A stretch of DNA of 64,000 bases from positions 16,589,190-16,653,189 of the forward strand of contig NC_092686.1 of NCBI RefSeq assembly GCF_964275005.1, read 5' to 3'. The stretch's first letter is position 1, and each line of letters opens with the position of its first letter. A model generated the notes under the pieces. That model was not told the DNA's origin and ran no database searches. It saw nothing but the letters and a program-made list of their open reading frames with translations. Both the position numbers and the translations under genes were made by a program. This DNA comes from Diadema setosum (lineage: Eukaryota; Echinodermata; Echinoidea; Diadematoida; Diadematidae). Below, in pieces: positions 44,601 to 51,086 of the stretch.

Positions 44601-47122
44601 CGAAAACATAATGCCTCCGGCCACTTCGCTGGCGGAGGCATAAAAAGGGGGTGGGGCTGGTCCAACTAGGTGATAAGAAATGTAGTGAAAATGAAACTGT
44701 AAAGAATAGACACACAATTTGCTGTGACTACACAGTGTAGGCCTAACTCAATCTTCATTTCATTTTTTCACTATCATTTTTTGTTTAAATTTTACAAAGC
44801 TACTGTAGATTGCATTTGTTTGATATAGTCTACCCTTATATTGCACAATGATGGGCCAGTGCTATGTTGTGCATCTGCAGGGACATGGCATATCTCCAGA
44901 CTCACCTCAAATGGTCCTGCTTTCTTAATCACATTTCGAATTCTTGTGAAGAGCTGTGAAAATCTGCCCTCCACATCTCCACAGACCAGGCTTTATTGGG
45001 AAGATAATAATGTAACAAAATGAGCAGTGCATCAAAACATATCACGAGACCTTGAATTGACAGTTCGGCACATATCATATCACTGTTGGCCTGGCTTCAC
45101 TTGTTTTTTCTGTTTACATAGATTTTGCACATACTCTTTATTACCTTTTTATTTAGCACCTGCTATCTATGGTTTATTGTTGAGCATAGCATTTACCTAT
45201 ATCTACTTTACAAATGATTTTCTTGACCATGACATTGCCATTGACATTATCGGATAATGGAATACACTGTGTATTTCAGACATGACAGCACAATTCATTT
45301 CGAGGAAAGAGTTCCTTATGTCCCCCCCCCCCCCCACTAGTTTACACAAATAATGGTTAGATAGGTTGCTGTTTTTTTTTTTTGTTTTTTTTTTTGCTGA
45401 TGGTGGACTAAATAAAGGTTACAGGAAGTCTTCCCATAAATGGCATAACCTTTATTTAGCTTATTATCGGTAAAAAGGAATAGTAGGCCTAGTTTGTTTG
45501 TTTTGTGCAAGTTGGTGGGGGGGGGGGGGGGACATAAGGAACTCTTTCCCATTTCAAATGTTAAAAACACCCAAGCATATGCAACATACATGTGTACATA
45601 AAGTTGATACTAGTCTGTTTTCATCACTTACGTAGCTACCAGGTCACTGTGAACAAGTATGTCTGGTACACCTATCAAATCCAATCATTGTGTCAGTTAC
45701 CCTTCGGCCCACATGTTCAATTAAGTTAATAAAGCTATTAAAGCCTCAAGGGACTCCCAGATCAGTTCAAAGGCATAATGTAATAATAGCCTGGAAAGAA
45801 GGAGTAAAATATGGCAAAAAATGGCAATTTGATCAACATCTGATTAAAAGTAAAAAAAGTTGTGAACGATATGTCAAAGATTTCCCAAGTTTTGTAACTT
45901 TATGCAGTGTAGTACTATAGTAGGATCCTATAACCACATGTGTGTGTCTTTACCAACTAGCCACATGCTGTTTTGTTGGGCACAATTTAGTAATCAGCTG
46001 GTTATTTTCATCTAATATTGATCAAACCTTCACTTTAGTCACTGGTTGACTGTTGTGCTAGTATGGTAAGATTTTTCTTTAGACTAACTTTTATTTTTCC
46101 AGACTCCAGGACTTCCCCTTTAACATTTCAAGTAAAATAAAATGTGGCAGTGGAGAACTTCATGATCATGAGATAGGCAATCTACATCTAGGAAGATCCA
46201 AATCTTTTGTAAATTATACTGCCACTACTCACTGCTCAGCTTGTCTACAGCTAGCTGTGTAGCTCAGCAGTGCTGAGCTCATGCATGAGTGATAATAATG
46301 ATCAATAGACCTAGAGTCTAGCCCTCTAGACTAGTTTATAGAAACGAATAATTAGAGGCTCTTAAAAGAGTGTAGGCCTAGGTTCAGTTTGCCTATGTAG
46401 GCCTAGTGTATTTATGTAAATTATCTGATCATAATATTGGAGATATTCCCCCGAGACTTTATCTGGCTTCACAGAATCTCCTCTTAGATCTAACCCCCGT
46501 TAGTCTATATCGTGACATGGAGAAGAACAGTAAATTTAAATGTAAAAAAAAAAAAAAAAAAAAAAAATCCTAAACAAGAAATGATAAAAACTGTTGAGTC
46601 TTGCTTCTACAGTTCCACTTCTACTAGCTCCTCCAGAGGACCAGACAGATGGATTTTCCTGTCCACATTAAAGTAGGTTAGATTAGAGAATGGAACTAGA
46701 CTAGGTTCTAGACCTACCCTAGAGAGCCAAGATTACAACTAAATGTACTATAGACTATACCATTACCAATGACAATGTGACAACAATGTCTGACAATGAC
46801 TAGTAGACCATATTTCTAGCTAGGGCTGCTCTAACTATACACAGCCCAGTCGCCGCTGTACATACGTAGCGCGACAGGGCTGTACCAACGAAGCTCCAAA
46901 CACGAAGAGGGTCCAACGATAGCATGCGATCGGATTGAATTTTGATACTTTAGATCATTTTTTTGTCACTTCAAACTCATCTGACGAACAAAATGATAAT
47001 GAGACTTCATATCTATGCTATGAATATTGAAATTTAGATTTGATAACTTACCTAAAATGATGGTTATATGCAGCATGTGTGAACGGTTCACGAACGGTAC
47101 ATCGTCTTTCACGCCAGGCCAT
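23801..47122 (-). CDS. CWF19L1: CWF19-like protein 1 (14 coding exons, one with a frame break)
   Basis: Minus-strand gene matched along its whole length to CWF19L1, a relative of yeast Cwf19/Drn1 associated with late spliceosomes and intron-lariat turnover. Joined exons total 1682 nt; one more base would give about 560 residues (human 538). N-terminal metallophosphoesterase-like fold: [49 protein letters not shown]-terminal CwfJ/HIT-like domain: [51 protein letters not shown]. Last domain: [20 protein letters not shown] and [10 protein letters not shown] at the C-terminus. All exon phases agree except exon 9, which is one base short. A Gmr1-type retrotransposon sits antisense in intron 4. The start exon is tentative. 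Convergent with LSM3. Confidence 0.93.
24518..24615 (-). CDS. CWF19L1: CWF19L1 exon 13
   Basis: Acceptor GTGTTTAG, donor [28 protein letters not shown] then [12 protein letters not shown]; CwfJ C-terminal domain 2. Confidence 0.95.
25289..25402 (-). CDS. CWF19L1: CWF19L1 exon 12
   Basis: Acceptor CATCCAG, donor [29 protein letters not shown] then [18 protein letters not shown]; phase 0 at both ends. Confidence 0.95.
25855..26614. mobile_element. 760-bp element with ~31-bp terminal inverted repeats
   Basis: TGTGACCCGCTACAACAAAA at the left and its complement at the right, extending about 31 bp with two mismatches (AAGGTCCTAAAG versus ATGATCCTAAAG). Lies in CWF19L1 intron 11. The inner part is GC-richer (26090-26330) and includes CATTGGTC/GATTGGTTGG words. 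No coding capacity; a large MITE. Confidence 0.75.
26817..26933 (-). CDS. CWF19L1: CWF19L1 exon 11
   Basis: Acceptor ACATTGAAG, donor [29 protein letters not shown] then [19 protein letters not shown], with the HIT-like HLQLQ. Confidence 0.95.
27356..27809 (+). mobile_element. hAT-like MITE, copy 2, with 7-bp flanking repeat
   Basis: Starts CAGGGCTCGACACTAACG and ends GTTAGTGTGGAGCCCTG. Flanked by the direct repeat CTATATG (27349-27355 and 27810-27816), close to the 8-bp target duplications of hAT elements. GGTGGCCC/GCCACCAAA words as in copy 1. Sits in CWF19L1 intron 10, with a T-run and a G-run inside. Confidence 0.75.
27862..27954 (-). CDS. CWF19L1: CWF19L1 exon 10
   Basis: Acceptor CTGCTACAG, donor [29 protein letters not shown] then [11 protein letters not shown]; CwfJ domain 1. 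Confidence 0.96.
28056..28246 (+). mobile_element. pogo/Tigger-like MITE, copy 4
   Basis: CAGTGGACTCCTGTTACATC ... AACAGGAGTGCACTG, about 190 bp, the best-preserved copy here. In CWF19L1 intron 9. Confidence 0.75.
28922..28961 (+). repeat. (AC)n microsatellite
   Basis: About 20 uninterrupted AC dinucleotides. Confidence 0.92.
29184..29261 (-). CDS. CWF19L1: CWF19L1 exon 9 (one base short: frame broken)
   Basis: Acceptor TATAACAG, donor ATCG|GTGAGA. Opens with [14 protein letters not shown], then shifts frame. The other frame reads on as [11 protein letters not shown], exactly the expected PEVEKHLV continuation. The length is 78 nt; flanking exons (phase 2 before, phase 0 after) require 79. 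The lost base is a G at CCAGAGTTGAAAAG, near 29223. Genuine mutation or consensus error. Confidence 0.88.
29885..30045 (-). CDS. CWF19L1: CWF19L1 exon 8
   Basis: Acceptor TTCCAACCAG, donor AG|GTCATA (weak). [20 protein letters not shown] then a His/Arg/Lys-rich linker to KRPFKKHR. Matches the human CQFFFDLNEKQGRKR linker in position; this part is poorly conserved in the family. Confidence 0.85.
30257..30280 (+). repeat. G24 homopolymer
   Basis: About 24 G directly before a fold-back element. Confidence 0.9.
30281..30440. mobile_element. Fold-back MITE c
   Basis: TGTTTCATAAA pairs with TTTTATGAAACA, and the inner arms ACTGGTGATCAGTTCT and AGAACTGATCACCAGT are exact complements. Related in ends (ATGAAACAGGGCCC) to the fold-backs at 18564-18876. 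Confidence 0.75.
30825..30950 (-). CDS. CWF19L1: CWF19L1 exon 7
   Basis: Acceptor TTGTGCAG, donor [29 protein letters not shown] then [12 protein letters not shown]...; 42 codons. Confidence 0.95.
31692..31892 (-). CDS. CWF19L1: CWF19L1 exon 6
   Basis: Acceptor CTTGCAG, donor AAG|GTTTCA (weak but in the conserved position). Contains [31 protein letters not shown] and [12 protein letters not shown]. Confidence 0.95.
32577..32788 (-). CDS. CWF19L1: CWF19L1 exon 5
   Basis: Acceptor ATCCAG, donor [29 protein letters not shown] ... [16 protein letters not shown]. First exon downstream of the retrotransposon-bearing intron. Confidence 0.95.
33120..33311 (+). mobile_element. pogo/Tigger-like MITE, copy 5
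   Basis: CAGTGGACTTCTGTTATGAC ... TAATGGGAGTACACT, TA before it. In CWF19L1 intron 4, about 300 bp from the retrotransposon. Confidence 0.7.
33604..33607 (+). repeat. Target-site duplication (left)
   Basis: ATTG immediately before the 5' LTR, repeated at 41124-41127. Confidence 0.8.
33608..34764 (+). repeat. 5' LTR
   Basis: Begins TGTCACAAATG and ends CGTAACA. Contains a TATA-like GTATATAAGC at 34062 and AATAAA at 34692. Differs from the 3' LTR at three sites (near 33752, 34037 and 34335). Confidence 0.95.
34062..34071 (+). promoter_or_regulatory. LTR TATA-like box
   Basis: GTATATAAGC, about 630 bp before the LTR's AATAAA. Likely core promoter of the element. Confidence 0.55.
34769..34786 (+). 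other. Primer-binding site, tRNA-Pro-like
   Basis: TGGGGGCTTGTGTCCGGG starts four bases after the LTR. It closely resembles the tRNA-Pro-type site (TGGGGGCTCGTCCGGG), with one substitution and a small insertion. Confidence 0.75.
34906..36504 (+). CDS. gag-pro: Retrotransposon Gag-protease
   Basis: First ATG at 34906. About 532 residues before a stop created by the duplication at 36357-36564. Order: SAP-like helical segment (about residues 17-60), a Met/Glu/Lys-rich coiled coil (about 80-125), a SCAN-like capsid segment (about 168-305, from NWPQEFWP to DEYELTHR), and a CCHC zinc knuckle (CX2CX4HX4C, residues 362-375). The aspartic protease active site DTGAS starts at residue 452. Published work derives the vertebrate SCAN domain from Gag of Gmr1-like elements, which fits this arrangement. 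The last residues after the second duplicated half are out of frame and meaningless. Confidence 0.93.
   Translation: MSISTMDVQAFVQRTDLSLKDLQRLRKCDLTAIAQHLNVDVPQGVRKAEILDLVAGHMELKEEIDTPNQAQMSDQTRLELAKMEMEMEMEKEKMRLEMKERMEMKKLEVEQQLKLREMELTHAHTVGNRERAPSEFDLAKNIRLVPKFEENRVDAYFVSFEKVADSLNWPQEFWPMLLQSVFVGKAADVYSSLSKEQSRDYATVKKAVLNAYELVPEAYRHKFRNSYRKPGQTHVEFAREKEMMFDRWYRSLKVDQDFDNLREVVLLEEFKKSVAFSVRSHLDDHKVTSLHKAALMADEYELTHRNDNRPPFRNFSGNKRDKTQSSNPKNAGPEKGTSSETSSAPKPQSDKGSSTSANVIKCFHCNKTGHVKSQCWKLQNKTKKDMGFVMSKSVLPENSVPFSETQAIESRSPKFKDRLKQVDESYRSFLFDGEVTPCTSGEAGKPVVILRDTGASQSLMVDGGMTFPPDSAVNAKVLIQTVDGSYMSVPLYRVDLKCDLVSGPVTVGVVPELPMAGPWQTVICQFHCIEWI
36357..36564 (+). repeat. 98-bp identical tandem duplication breaking gag-pol
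   Basis: 36357-36454 is repeated exactly at 36467-36564, offset 110 bp, with a 12-bp junction that itself repeats GCCCATGGCAG. Since 110 is not a multiple of three, it shifts the frame between protease and the rest of pol and ends the Gag-Pro frame at 36504. Without it the two frames would be collinear, so the gene was probably a single reading frame. Confidence 0.92.
36459..39635 (+). CDS. pol: Retrotransposon Pol: integrase-RT-RNase H
   Basis: 1058-codon frame. After the protease tail comes an integrase: His/His at about 209-215 and CKTCHTC at 243 (zinc-binding), then Asp280, Asp339 and Glu375 with the D-35-E spacing of a DDE catalytic core, in [17 protein letters not shown] and GALERYHQ. 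Reverse transcriptase follows, with [15 protein letters not shown], the [13 protein letters not shown] block and YIDD at 792-795. RNase H is last, with Asp941 (AIDASD), Glu in STIEKEAL, Asp1010 (TDHNP) and the closing ADALSR. Integrase before RT is opposite to ordinary Ty3/gypsy. The first 30 or so codons lie in the second half of the duplication, so the annotated start is only the first ATG, not the original one. Confidence 0.95.
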   Translation: MADSYMSVPLYRVDLKCDLVSGPVTVGVVPELPMADFLLGNDLAGDKVVASPVVSDKPVVVAETEQLQEEFPGIFPDCVVTRSQARRAVQDDADSVDVEENSGVWLAETFFKDLNDGVAVLGSEANSDGLFSKSSLVEAQQTDSELKGLSQTACSEAEAEKVPECYYVKDGILMRKWRPPHRPADEDWTVVRQVVVPPSYCGEILRIAHELPVGGHLGVRKTKDRIMRHFYWPGLNVDVAEFCKTCHTCQVAGKPQHSVKPAPLIPIPAFEEPFSLVLVDCVGPLPRTRSGHKYLLTIMDMSTRFPEAIPLRNITARTVVDALVQFFTRYGLPKEVQSDQGSNFMSGIFQEVMYRLGVKQLKSSAYHPQSQGALERYHQTLKTMIRAFCEEYPEDWDKGIPFLLFAMRDSPNESTGFSPFELVYGHEVRGPLKLIKEKFMTEDDEVHLLDYVSKFRERLSKVCEVAREHLKVSQDSMKRKADKNAKVRTFKPGDKVLVMLPIQGEPLKAKFSGPYCVKKKLNDVNYVISTPDRRKDQRVCHVNMLKEYYERRASQPVGVAQVVEEEVDEEGEAQDENGSEPSSARLSNSEMLGKVDEALNYLPEDQRKDVTSLLHEYKELCKDKPGCTPLAVHDVDVGDADPIKQNPSRLNPSKLQKVREEVQYMLDNDIIEASKSSWSSPIVMVPKPDGSQRFCIDYRKVNAVTKTDSFPIPRLEDCIDRVGNSAYVSKIDLLKGYWQVPLTEKAREISAFATPDGLFQCKVMPFGMKNAPATFQRLTNQIIAGLDNCVVYIDDILVYSDTWEEHITHLRELFDRLKEAGLVINLAKSEFAKAKVVYLGHVVGQGQVLPRETKVEAILGFPIPQSKKELLRFLGMTGFYRKFVPNFSTVVTPLTNLLKGKAKYTWTDECQKAFKKLKAVLANEPVLAAPDFQKPFKVAIDASDVGVGAVLLQEDEEGTERPVSYFSKKLNAYQKKYSTIEKEALSLILALQQYEVYLTNSKGEITVYTDHNPLVFLDRFKMKNNRLFRWSMMTQPYALKIKHVAGKNNVIADALSRV
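39636..39966 (+). other. Retrotransposon 3' untranslated segment
   Basis: 331 bp between the pol stop and the 3' LTR with no frame of note. Ends in a G/A-rich CATGGGGGATGG, a weak polypurine tract abutting the LTR. Confidence 0.6.
39967..41123 (+). repeat. 3' LTR
   Basis: Same length as the 5' LTR (1157 bp), no indels. AATAAA at about 41051. Followed by ATTG, the right target duplication (41124-41127). Confidence 0.95.
41325..41775 (+). mobile_element. Truncated LINE 3' end (CR1/L2-type tail)
   Basis: A C-terminal RT-ORF relic reads [14 protein letters not shown], like the GPKLWNSLP signature near the end of CR1/L2-type ORF2. It is followed by a 3' UTR ending GTAAAATGAGTGCTTTATAA and an (ATT)n/(ATC)n tail (41639-41772). 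Sits in CWF19L1 intron 4, just beyond the LTR element. Confidence 0.65.
41639..41772 (+). repeat. (ATT)n/(ATC)n microsatellite
   Basis: LINE tail expanded into a compound microsatellite. Confidence 0.9.
41920..42021 (-). CDS. CWF19L1: CWF19L1 exon 4
   Basis: Acceptor TTTTGCAG, donor [29 protein letters not shown] then [15 protein letters not shown]; phase 1 in and out. Confidence 0.95.
42271..42654. mobile_element. Long fold-back MITE
   Basis: Ends TTAAAGGGATAGTACAG and ATACAATCCCTTTACGG are inverted. The arms (TTCAAAGTTTATTTGATGAA / TCAAATAAACGTTGGATTCC and GGATATCTCAGCCATT) pair over more than 100 bp. In CWF19L1 intron 3. Non-coding. Confidence 0.75.
43071..43155 (-). CDS. CWF19L1: CWF19L1 exon 3
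   Basis: Acceptor TTTTCAG, donor [30 protein letters not shown] then LLQSGKME; phase 0 in, phase 1 out. Confidence 0.94.
43668..44643 (+). mobile_element. Pearl/Tsp-like element C
   Basis: Ends TATGCCTCCGCCA (43668) and TGGCGGAGGCATAA (to 44643). Core of diverged units of roughly 150 bp marked by TTTGACCTTTGACC clusters (about 43985, 44120, 44275, 44445). Then (GGACGGAC)n at 44570-44597 and a terminal hairpin ATGCCTCC...GGAGGCAT with loop GGCCACTTCGCTGGC. A short GTCGC...GCGAC hairpin lies just outside the left end. In CWF19L1 intron 2. Confidence 0.8.
44906..44990 (-). CDS. CWF19L1: CWF19L1 exon 2
   Basis: Acceptor CCAATAAAG, donor [29 protein letters not shown] then IKKAGPFE, the start of the metallophosphoesterase-like fold (human LLACGDVEGKF). 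Confidence 0.93.
45000..46829. other. CWF19L1 intron 1, no other gene seen
   Basis: AT-rich sequence with C-runs and G-runs that mirror each other (45321-45335 and 45518-45531, flanked by GAAAGAGTTCCTTATGTCCCC and its complement), making a fold-back of about 250 bp. Also a 27-A run at 46541. A donor-like GTAAGT at about 45630 could serve an alternative first exon, but no ATG precedes it. Confidence 0.5.
45305..45555. mobile_element. Fold-back element with C-run/G-run ends
   Basis: AAAGAGTTCCTTATGTCCCC near 45307 is complemented by GGGGACATAAGGAACTCTTT near 45529. Inner arms (AATAAAGGTT..., AACCTTTATT) also pair. Confidence 0.65.
46830..46985 (+). repeat. Dispersed repeat R1, copy 2
   Basis: Inverted relative of 13805-13955: CTATACACAGCCCAGTCGC, GCGACAGGGCTGTACCA and TTTTTTGTCACTTCAAACTC. 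Confidence 0.65.
47052..47122 (-). CDS. CWF19L1: CWF19L1 exon 1 (tentative)
   Basis: ATG at 47122-47120 and donor TTTTAG|GTAAGT after 47052. Seventy-one bases in phase 2, which is what exon 2 needs. The encoded leader ([14 protein letters not shown]...) is longer than and unlike the human MAQKPLRL start, so the true start may differ. Confidence 0.5.
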
Positions 47123-47272
47123 TTCCAATATCCGGGAGGTCACATGATCTGAATGCCCTTTCAAAAGGTCGCGCTGTCGACCGTGCTGCTACACCAACAC
47201 TCAAGCAGCGCGCATCGCACGCACGCAAAAGATTTCCGCAGAGATCAAGGCGCCATTTTGAATTCTGCAACG
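47123..47272. promoter_or_regulatory. Candidate bidirectional promoter
   Basis: CpG-containing 150 bp between the CWF19L1 start (minus) and a plus-strand candidate exon. No TATA box. Inferred from position only. Confidence 0.4.
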
Positions 47273-47390
47273 ATGAACCCTGACGGTGTTAGGGAATCCG
47301 CCAGAAAGTATCATTTTTTGGTTCCACGGACTTATCACGAGGGCTCTCAATGGACTTACGAACCTTCTGTAATACAAGCATGCACTCAAG
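47273..47390 (+). CDS. Candidate first exon of unknown plus-strand transcript
   Basis: ATG at 47273, 39 codons (MNPDGVRESARKYHFLVPRT, then YHEGSQWTYEPSVIQACTQ), ending at a consensus donor CAAG|GTGAGT. The family is not recognised and no matching coding exon was found downstream. A spliced-looking segment at 49610-49690 (TTTCAG| ... TGG|GTGAGT) would bring a stop in the phase required. May be a lncRNA or a gene continuing off the window. Confidence 0.35.
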
Positions 47391-47498
47391 GTGAGTAACG
47401 TTTGGTAACGTGTACATTGTTTATAAAGAACGTATAAATTTTCATAAGTTTTGTAGTTGTGTTGTGGTTCCCCACTTTGTAGGTGCCCGCTCGTTGGT

Positions 47499-47535
47499 CA
47501 GACGCTGTATTCGCGTAGCGTATTAACAGCGTCTG
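47499..47535. repeat. Hairpin
   Basis: CAGACGCTGT and ACAGCGTCTG, exact 10-bp arms around a 17-nt loop. Confidence 0.7.
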
Positions 47536-48229
47536 GTCGGGCTAGGGCTGCTCTTCTTAACGTTCCTTCTATAGTTACCTCAGCTCATTAGAACATCTAT
47601 ACCCTAATATCAACTGTAACGTTTATAGAAGTCTACAGATCTACCCTTGTTATCATGTCTAGACCAACTCCATTCTAGATCTAACGTTAGGCCTAAACGT
47701 TATGCGTTAGAACTCTATTCAAAGCAAACTTCAGTATATTTACAACATAGAGATAAACATGTGGGACTGAACACGCGTGCTTAACAATAATTTACCTCGT
47801 TGCACTAGTTTCTAGGTCTATTTACATAATGTTAGCGTTTCAAGGAACTGCGAGACAGAGATGGACATGTGGTACATTTTTACGCAAGCATGATGTTCAT
47901 GACAGAATCATAAAAACAATGAAGAAAGGTACTCACATCTTCAGTGGCTGTTCTGCCATGTCACATTCTCTACAGTGTGTAACTTATACTTACGAATACC
48001 CGGCTAAATTAGCATATTGGTGCGTATAAAGAGCCGGAACTTGAGCCGTGACAAATCGAGCATAGAAGTGCGCCAAGAGGTCTACTCTCGCAGTTAAAGC
48101 TACTAGTATGCATGGAGCCCAACAGCAGCCATTTTAGGAAGCAAATCGCTTTACGTGACCTGGAAGAGTGAATTCTGCCTCTCTTTAATTTTCTCAATTT
48201 TATTATTATTATTATTATTTTTAAAAGCT

Positions 48230-49330
48230 TTATCAACAGTTTTCTATTATATTCTCTCTTTCAATTCAAGTTTCTTGCTTAGGCTTGCAATTTTATGAAG
48301 TTTCTCGTATTATTTCATCAGGCATACATGTATTTTGATAATTTAGTTGTGCATTACTACAGTACAGTTTATTCCTCATGACATGGTGAAATACTTGGAA
48401 AATTTTCGAGCAAAAAAAAAAAAAAAAGAAGGAAAGAAAGAAAATCTTCATATCCTGGGAATTATGAGGAGGCAGGTTTTTTTTTTTTTAAATTTTATCA
48501 ACAGTTTTCTATTCATTTCTCTTTTTCAATTTAATTTTCTTGCTTAAGCTTGTAATCTTATGAAGTTTCTCGTATTATTAAGTTTTCATATTTTGATAAT
48601 TTGGTTGTGTATTTCAGTATATTTCAATATGATTTGTAAAGAGGGTATTTATTTCAATTCTTAGAGTGAATATTAAGTTTGTTGTATTCTCGTATTATTT
48701 TCATATTTTCATAATTTGGTAGTGCATTACAATTTATTCTTCATGACAATTAATTTGTATGATTTTGCAGCCTTAAAGGGATCGCTCACGTGATCTGTCA
48801 GCGTCATTTTCCTTTTCTTTCATTTTATAATGATGTTGGTCATTATGAGTGGTACCTTTTCATGTTTTTCAATGTGATTTGAAAAGAGGGTATTTATTTC
48901 CATTGTTACTGTGAATATCAAATTTGTTGTATTTTTATATTTTTCAGTTAGTTTTTGAGAGTACAGCACTACGATCAGGGATGTAGTTTTAAATAGAATA
49001 AAGAAAAATCATCATTCTTAAAGCTTTTTCAATAGTTTTCTATTCAATTCTCCTTTTCAATTCAATTTTCTTGCTTATAGGCTTGTAATTTTATGAGGTT
49101 TTTCGTATCATTTTCATATTTTGATAATTTGAATGTGTATTACAGTTCCACATTTGTATGATTTTTCAGCCTTAAAGGGACTGCTGACATGATCTGCTAG
49201 TAGCCAGTGTCATTTTCTTTTCTTTTTTTTTCATTTAAAAATGATGTTGGTCAGTATTAAGTTTGTTGAATTTTTATATTTTTCAGGGGGAATTTGTAAA
49301 TGAGTATCACAACACGAGGGACTCCGTAGC
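48230..49330 (+). repeat. Imperfect ~265-530 bp direct repeats
   Basis: Block 'CAACAGTTTTCTATTATATT...TTGCTTAGGCTTGCAATTTT' recurs near 48234, 48498 and 49029. Block 'TTTGTAAAGAGGGTATTTAT' recurs near 48634 and 48885, and 'CCTTAAAGGGA...TGATCTG' near 48772 and 49168. Old local duplications; no coding content. Confidence 0.7.
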
Positions 49331-50424
49331 TTTAAATATCATGGCTGTTGCTTTAAATCTTGATAGCTTTATTTTATCATTCCTTTGATCCGATTTCATC
49401 ACGCAGAAATTAGTTTTTTGATGTCATAATTTTATATTCTGTACGGTACTAAACATGGTACATATTGTATCAGATTTTCATCTTTCTGACTAATTCACTT
49501 CCTATTCTGTATAACTAGTGGTACAATACATGGTTCATTATATTCATTCATTTTTCTGATTGATTGAGTTGCTCTTGGAATATCTGTGATGTTTGTGTGT
49601 TGGATTTCAGATGGTGCTTGCTGATATTTTTCATCATGGTGGTGCGCTGTTGTCATGGGTGCTGGTGTCGTCGGTGATGTCTGGTTCCTGGGTGAGTGTG
49701 CTTTTGGTGTGTATTATAGCGCTGGAGCAGGGTTCATGCGCGTCCGCATAATGACGGCGAACCATTGCATCTATTCTATTCTATTGTTGTATTTAATGGG
49801 GATCTATCTATTGATAATTTTCCCCACAATGTGCGTATTCTTTATATAGATTCATGTGTTGTTAATGGAGATGGGTGAATGGTTAGATGAAATGGGGGAT
49901 GTAGCGATATATGTGTTGGGTTCATAAAAACTGCATAGGTTGATTCGTAATGTTATTCATAACAAATAACAATGTAAATACGGGTTCATGTTGCGAACCA
50001 TCCGGGGTGTGCCTTTCTTTTATTGACTCGGTTCAAGTTCAAAGTTCTGCTTGAGTGATTTTGGATTGCGTAGACTCTCACACCATGCTGGTACAATGAA
50101 ATGAAAGCTATGTATAAAGCTATCAAAGGAAATAAATATATTAAAGCGACTGGTCACGAAAGACGATTTTCTGCTACTGTAAGTATGGAAATACCACGTT
50201 GATTTGAATATAGATTTACTACTGTTTTAGTCCACTGCCTGGACTGTTTTGCGTAATCATTTACCGCGCGCACACACCGCTGCAGCACGCGTATGCCCCA
50301 CCGTACGTTCGTGTATTAATTTGCCGCGCACGCACGCATTTTCGGACAGGTTTGTTGGCACCGAGCGCTTACATGGGATAGCGCGATAAGCTGTGGAGCA
50401 ACGCGTGGATGCGTAATGATAAAA

Positions 50425-50445
50425 AACGTCCAGAATCTGGACGTT
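50425..50445. repeat. 21-nt perfect palindrome
   Basis: AACGTCCAGA, one central A, TCTGGACGTT. Abuts the first 100-bp direct repeat. Confidence 0.85.
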
Positions 50446-50543
50446 GAGAGCTTTTCTCGACGTTGCGAACTAGAGTAAAATCAAGGAGGTTCAAGAGAAT
50501 GGAGTCACAACTGTCGTATTTCCTTTGAAGTCACGTTCGATGT
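50444..50543 (+). repeat. 100-bp direct repeat, left copy
   Basis: TTGAGAGCTTTTCTCGACGT ... CACGTTCGATGT, identical to 50987-51086 (offset 543 bp). Confidence 0.9.
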
Positions 50544-50986
50544 ACAATCGCGAGGGATCCGATCAGAAGCTACAGGCCTACCAAAAATGATGATAATTAA
50601 GGGTAATGATATTGCACATAAAGCATCAAAAATGAAAATAATTCTATTATGTTGACACCGGAATACTACAGGAACCAGTCCTCTACTTCAGATGTAATGT
50701 GATTGACCGAACGTTCCCACCTCCAATTTAGTAAAACAAAGACGCTCATGGTGTTATCAAAGATAGGAGAGAGAACACTTTCACTACAGAGACATAGCTT
50801 CATTTCAGGGAAATTCAGGACTATAGATATAAGCAGACCTCTACATAATAGGTGATCAGGCAGCCTTCAATTCAAAGCTAACACAAAAGTCACTTGAAGA
50901 GCCAAAAGTGCATAAATTGGCTTAAAAGTGACTAAACAAAACACTAAAACAAAACTCCGAAACGCACAATCAATCAAAGTGATAAT

Positions 50987-51086
50987 TTGAGAGCTTTTCT
51001 CGACGTTGCGAACTAGAGTAAAATCAAGGAGGTTCAAGAGAATGGAGTCACAACTGTCGTATTTCCTTTGAAGTCACGTTCGATGT
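50987..51086 (+). repeat. 100-bp direct repeat, right copy
   Basis: No mismatches by eye to 50444-50543. The 443-bp interior has no frame of note. Confidence 0.9.

Noticed and set aside
45606..45690. Alternative CWF19L1 first exon ending at GTAAGT near 45630
   Set aside because: Phase fits exon 2, but an in-frame stop precedes it and there is no ATG. The 47052-47122 exon is preferred, though also tentative.
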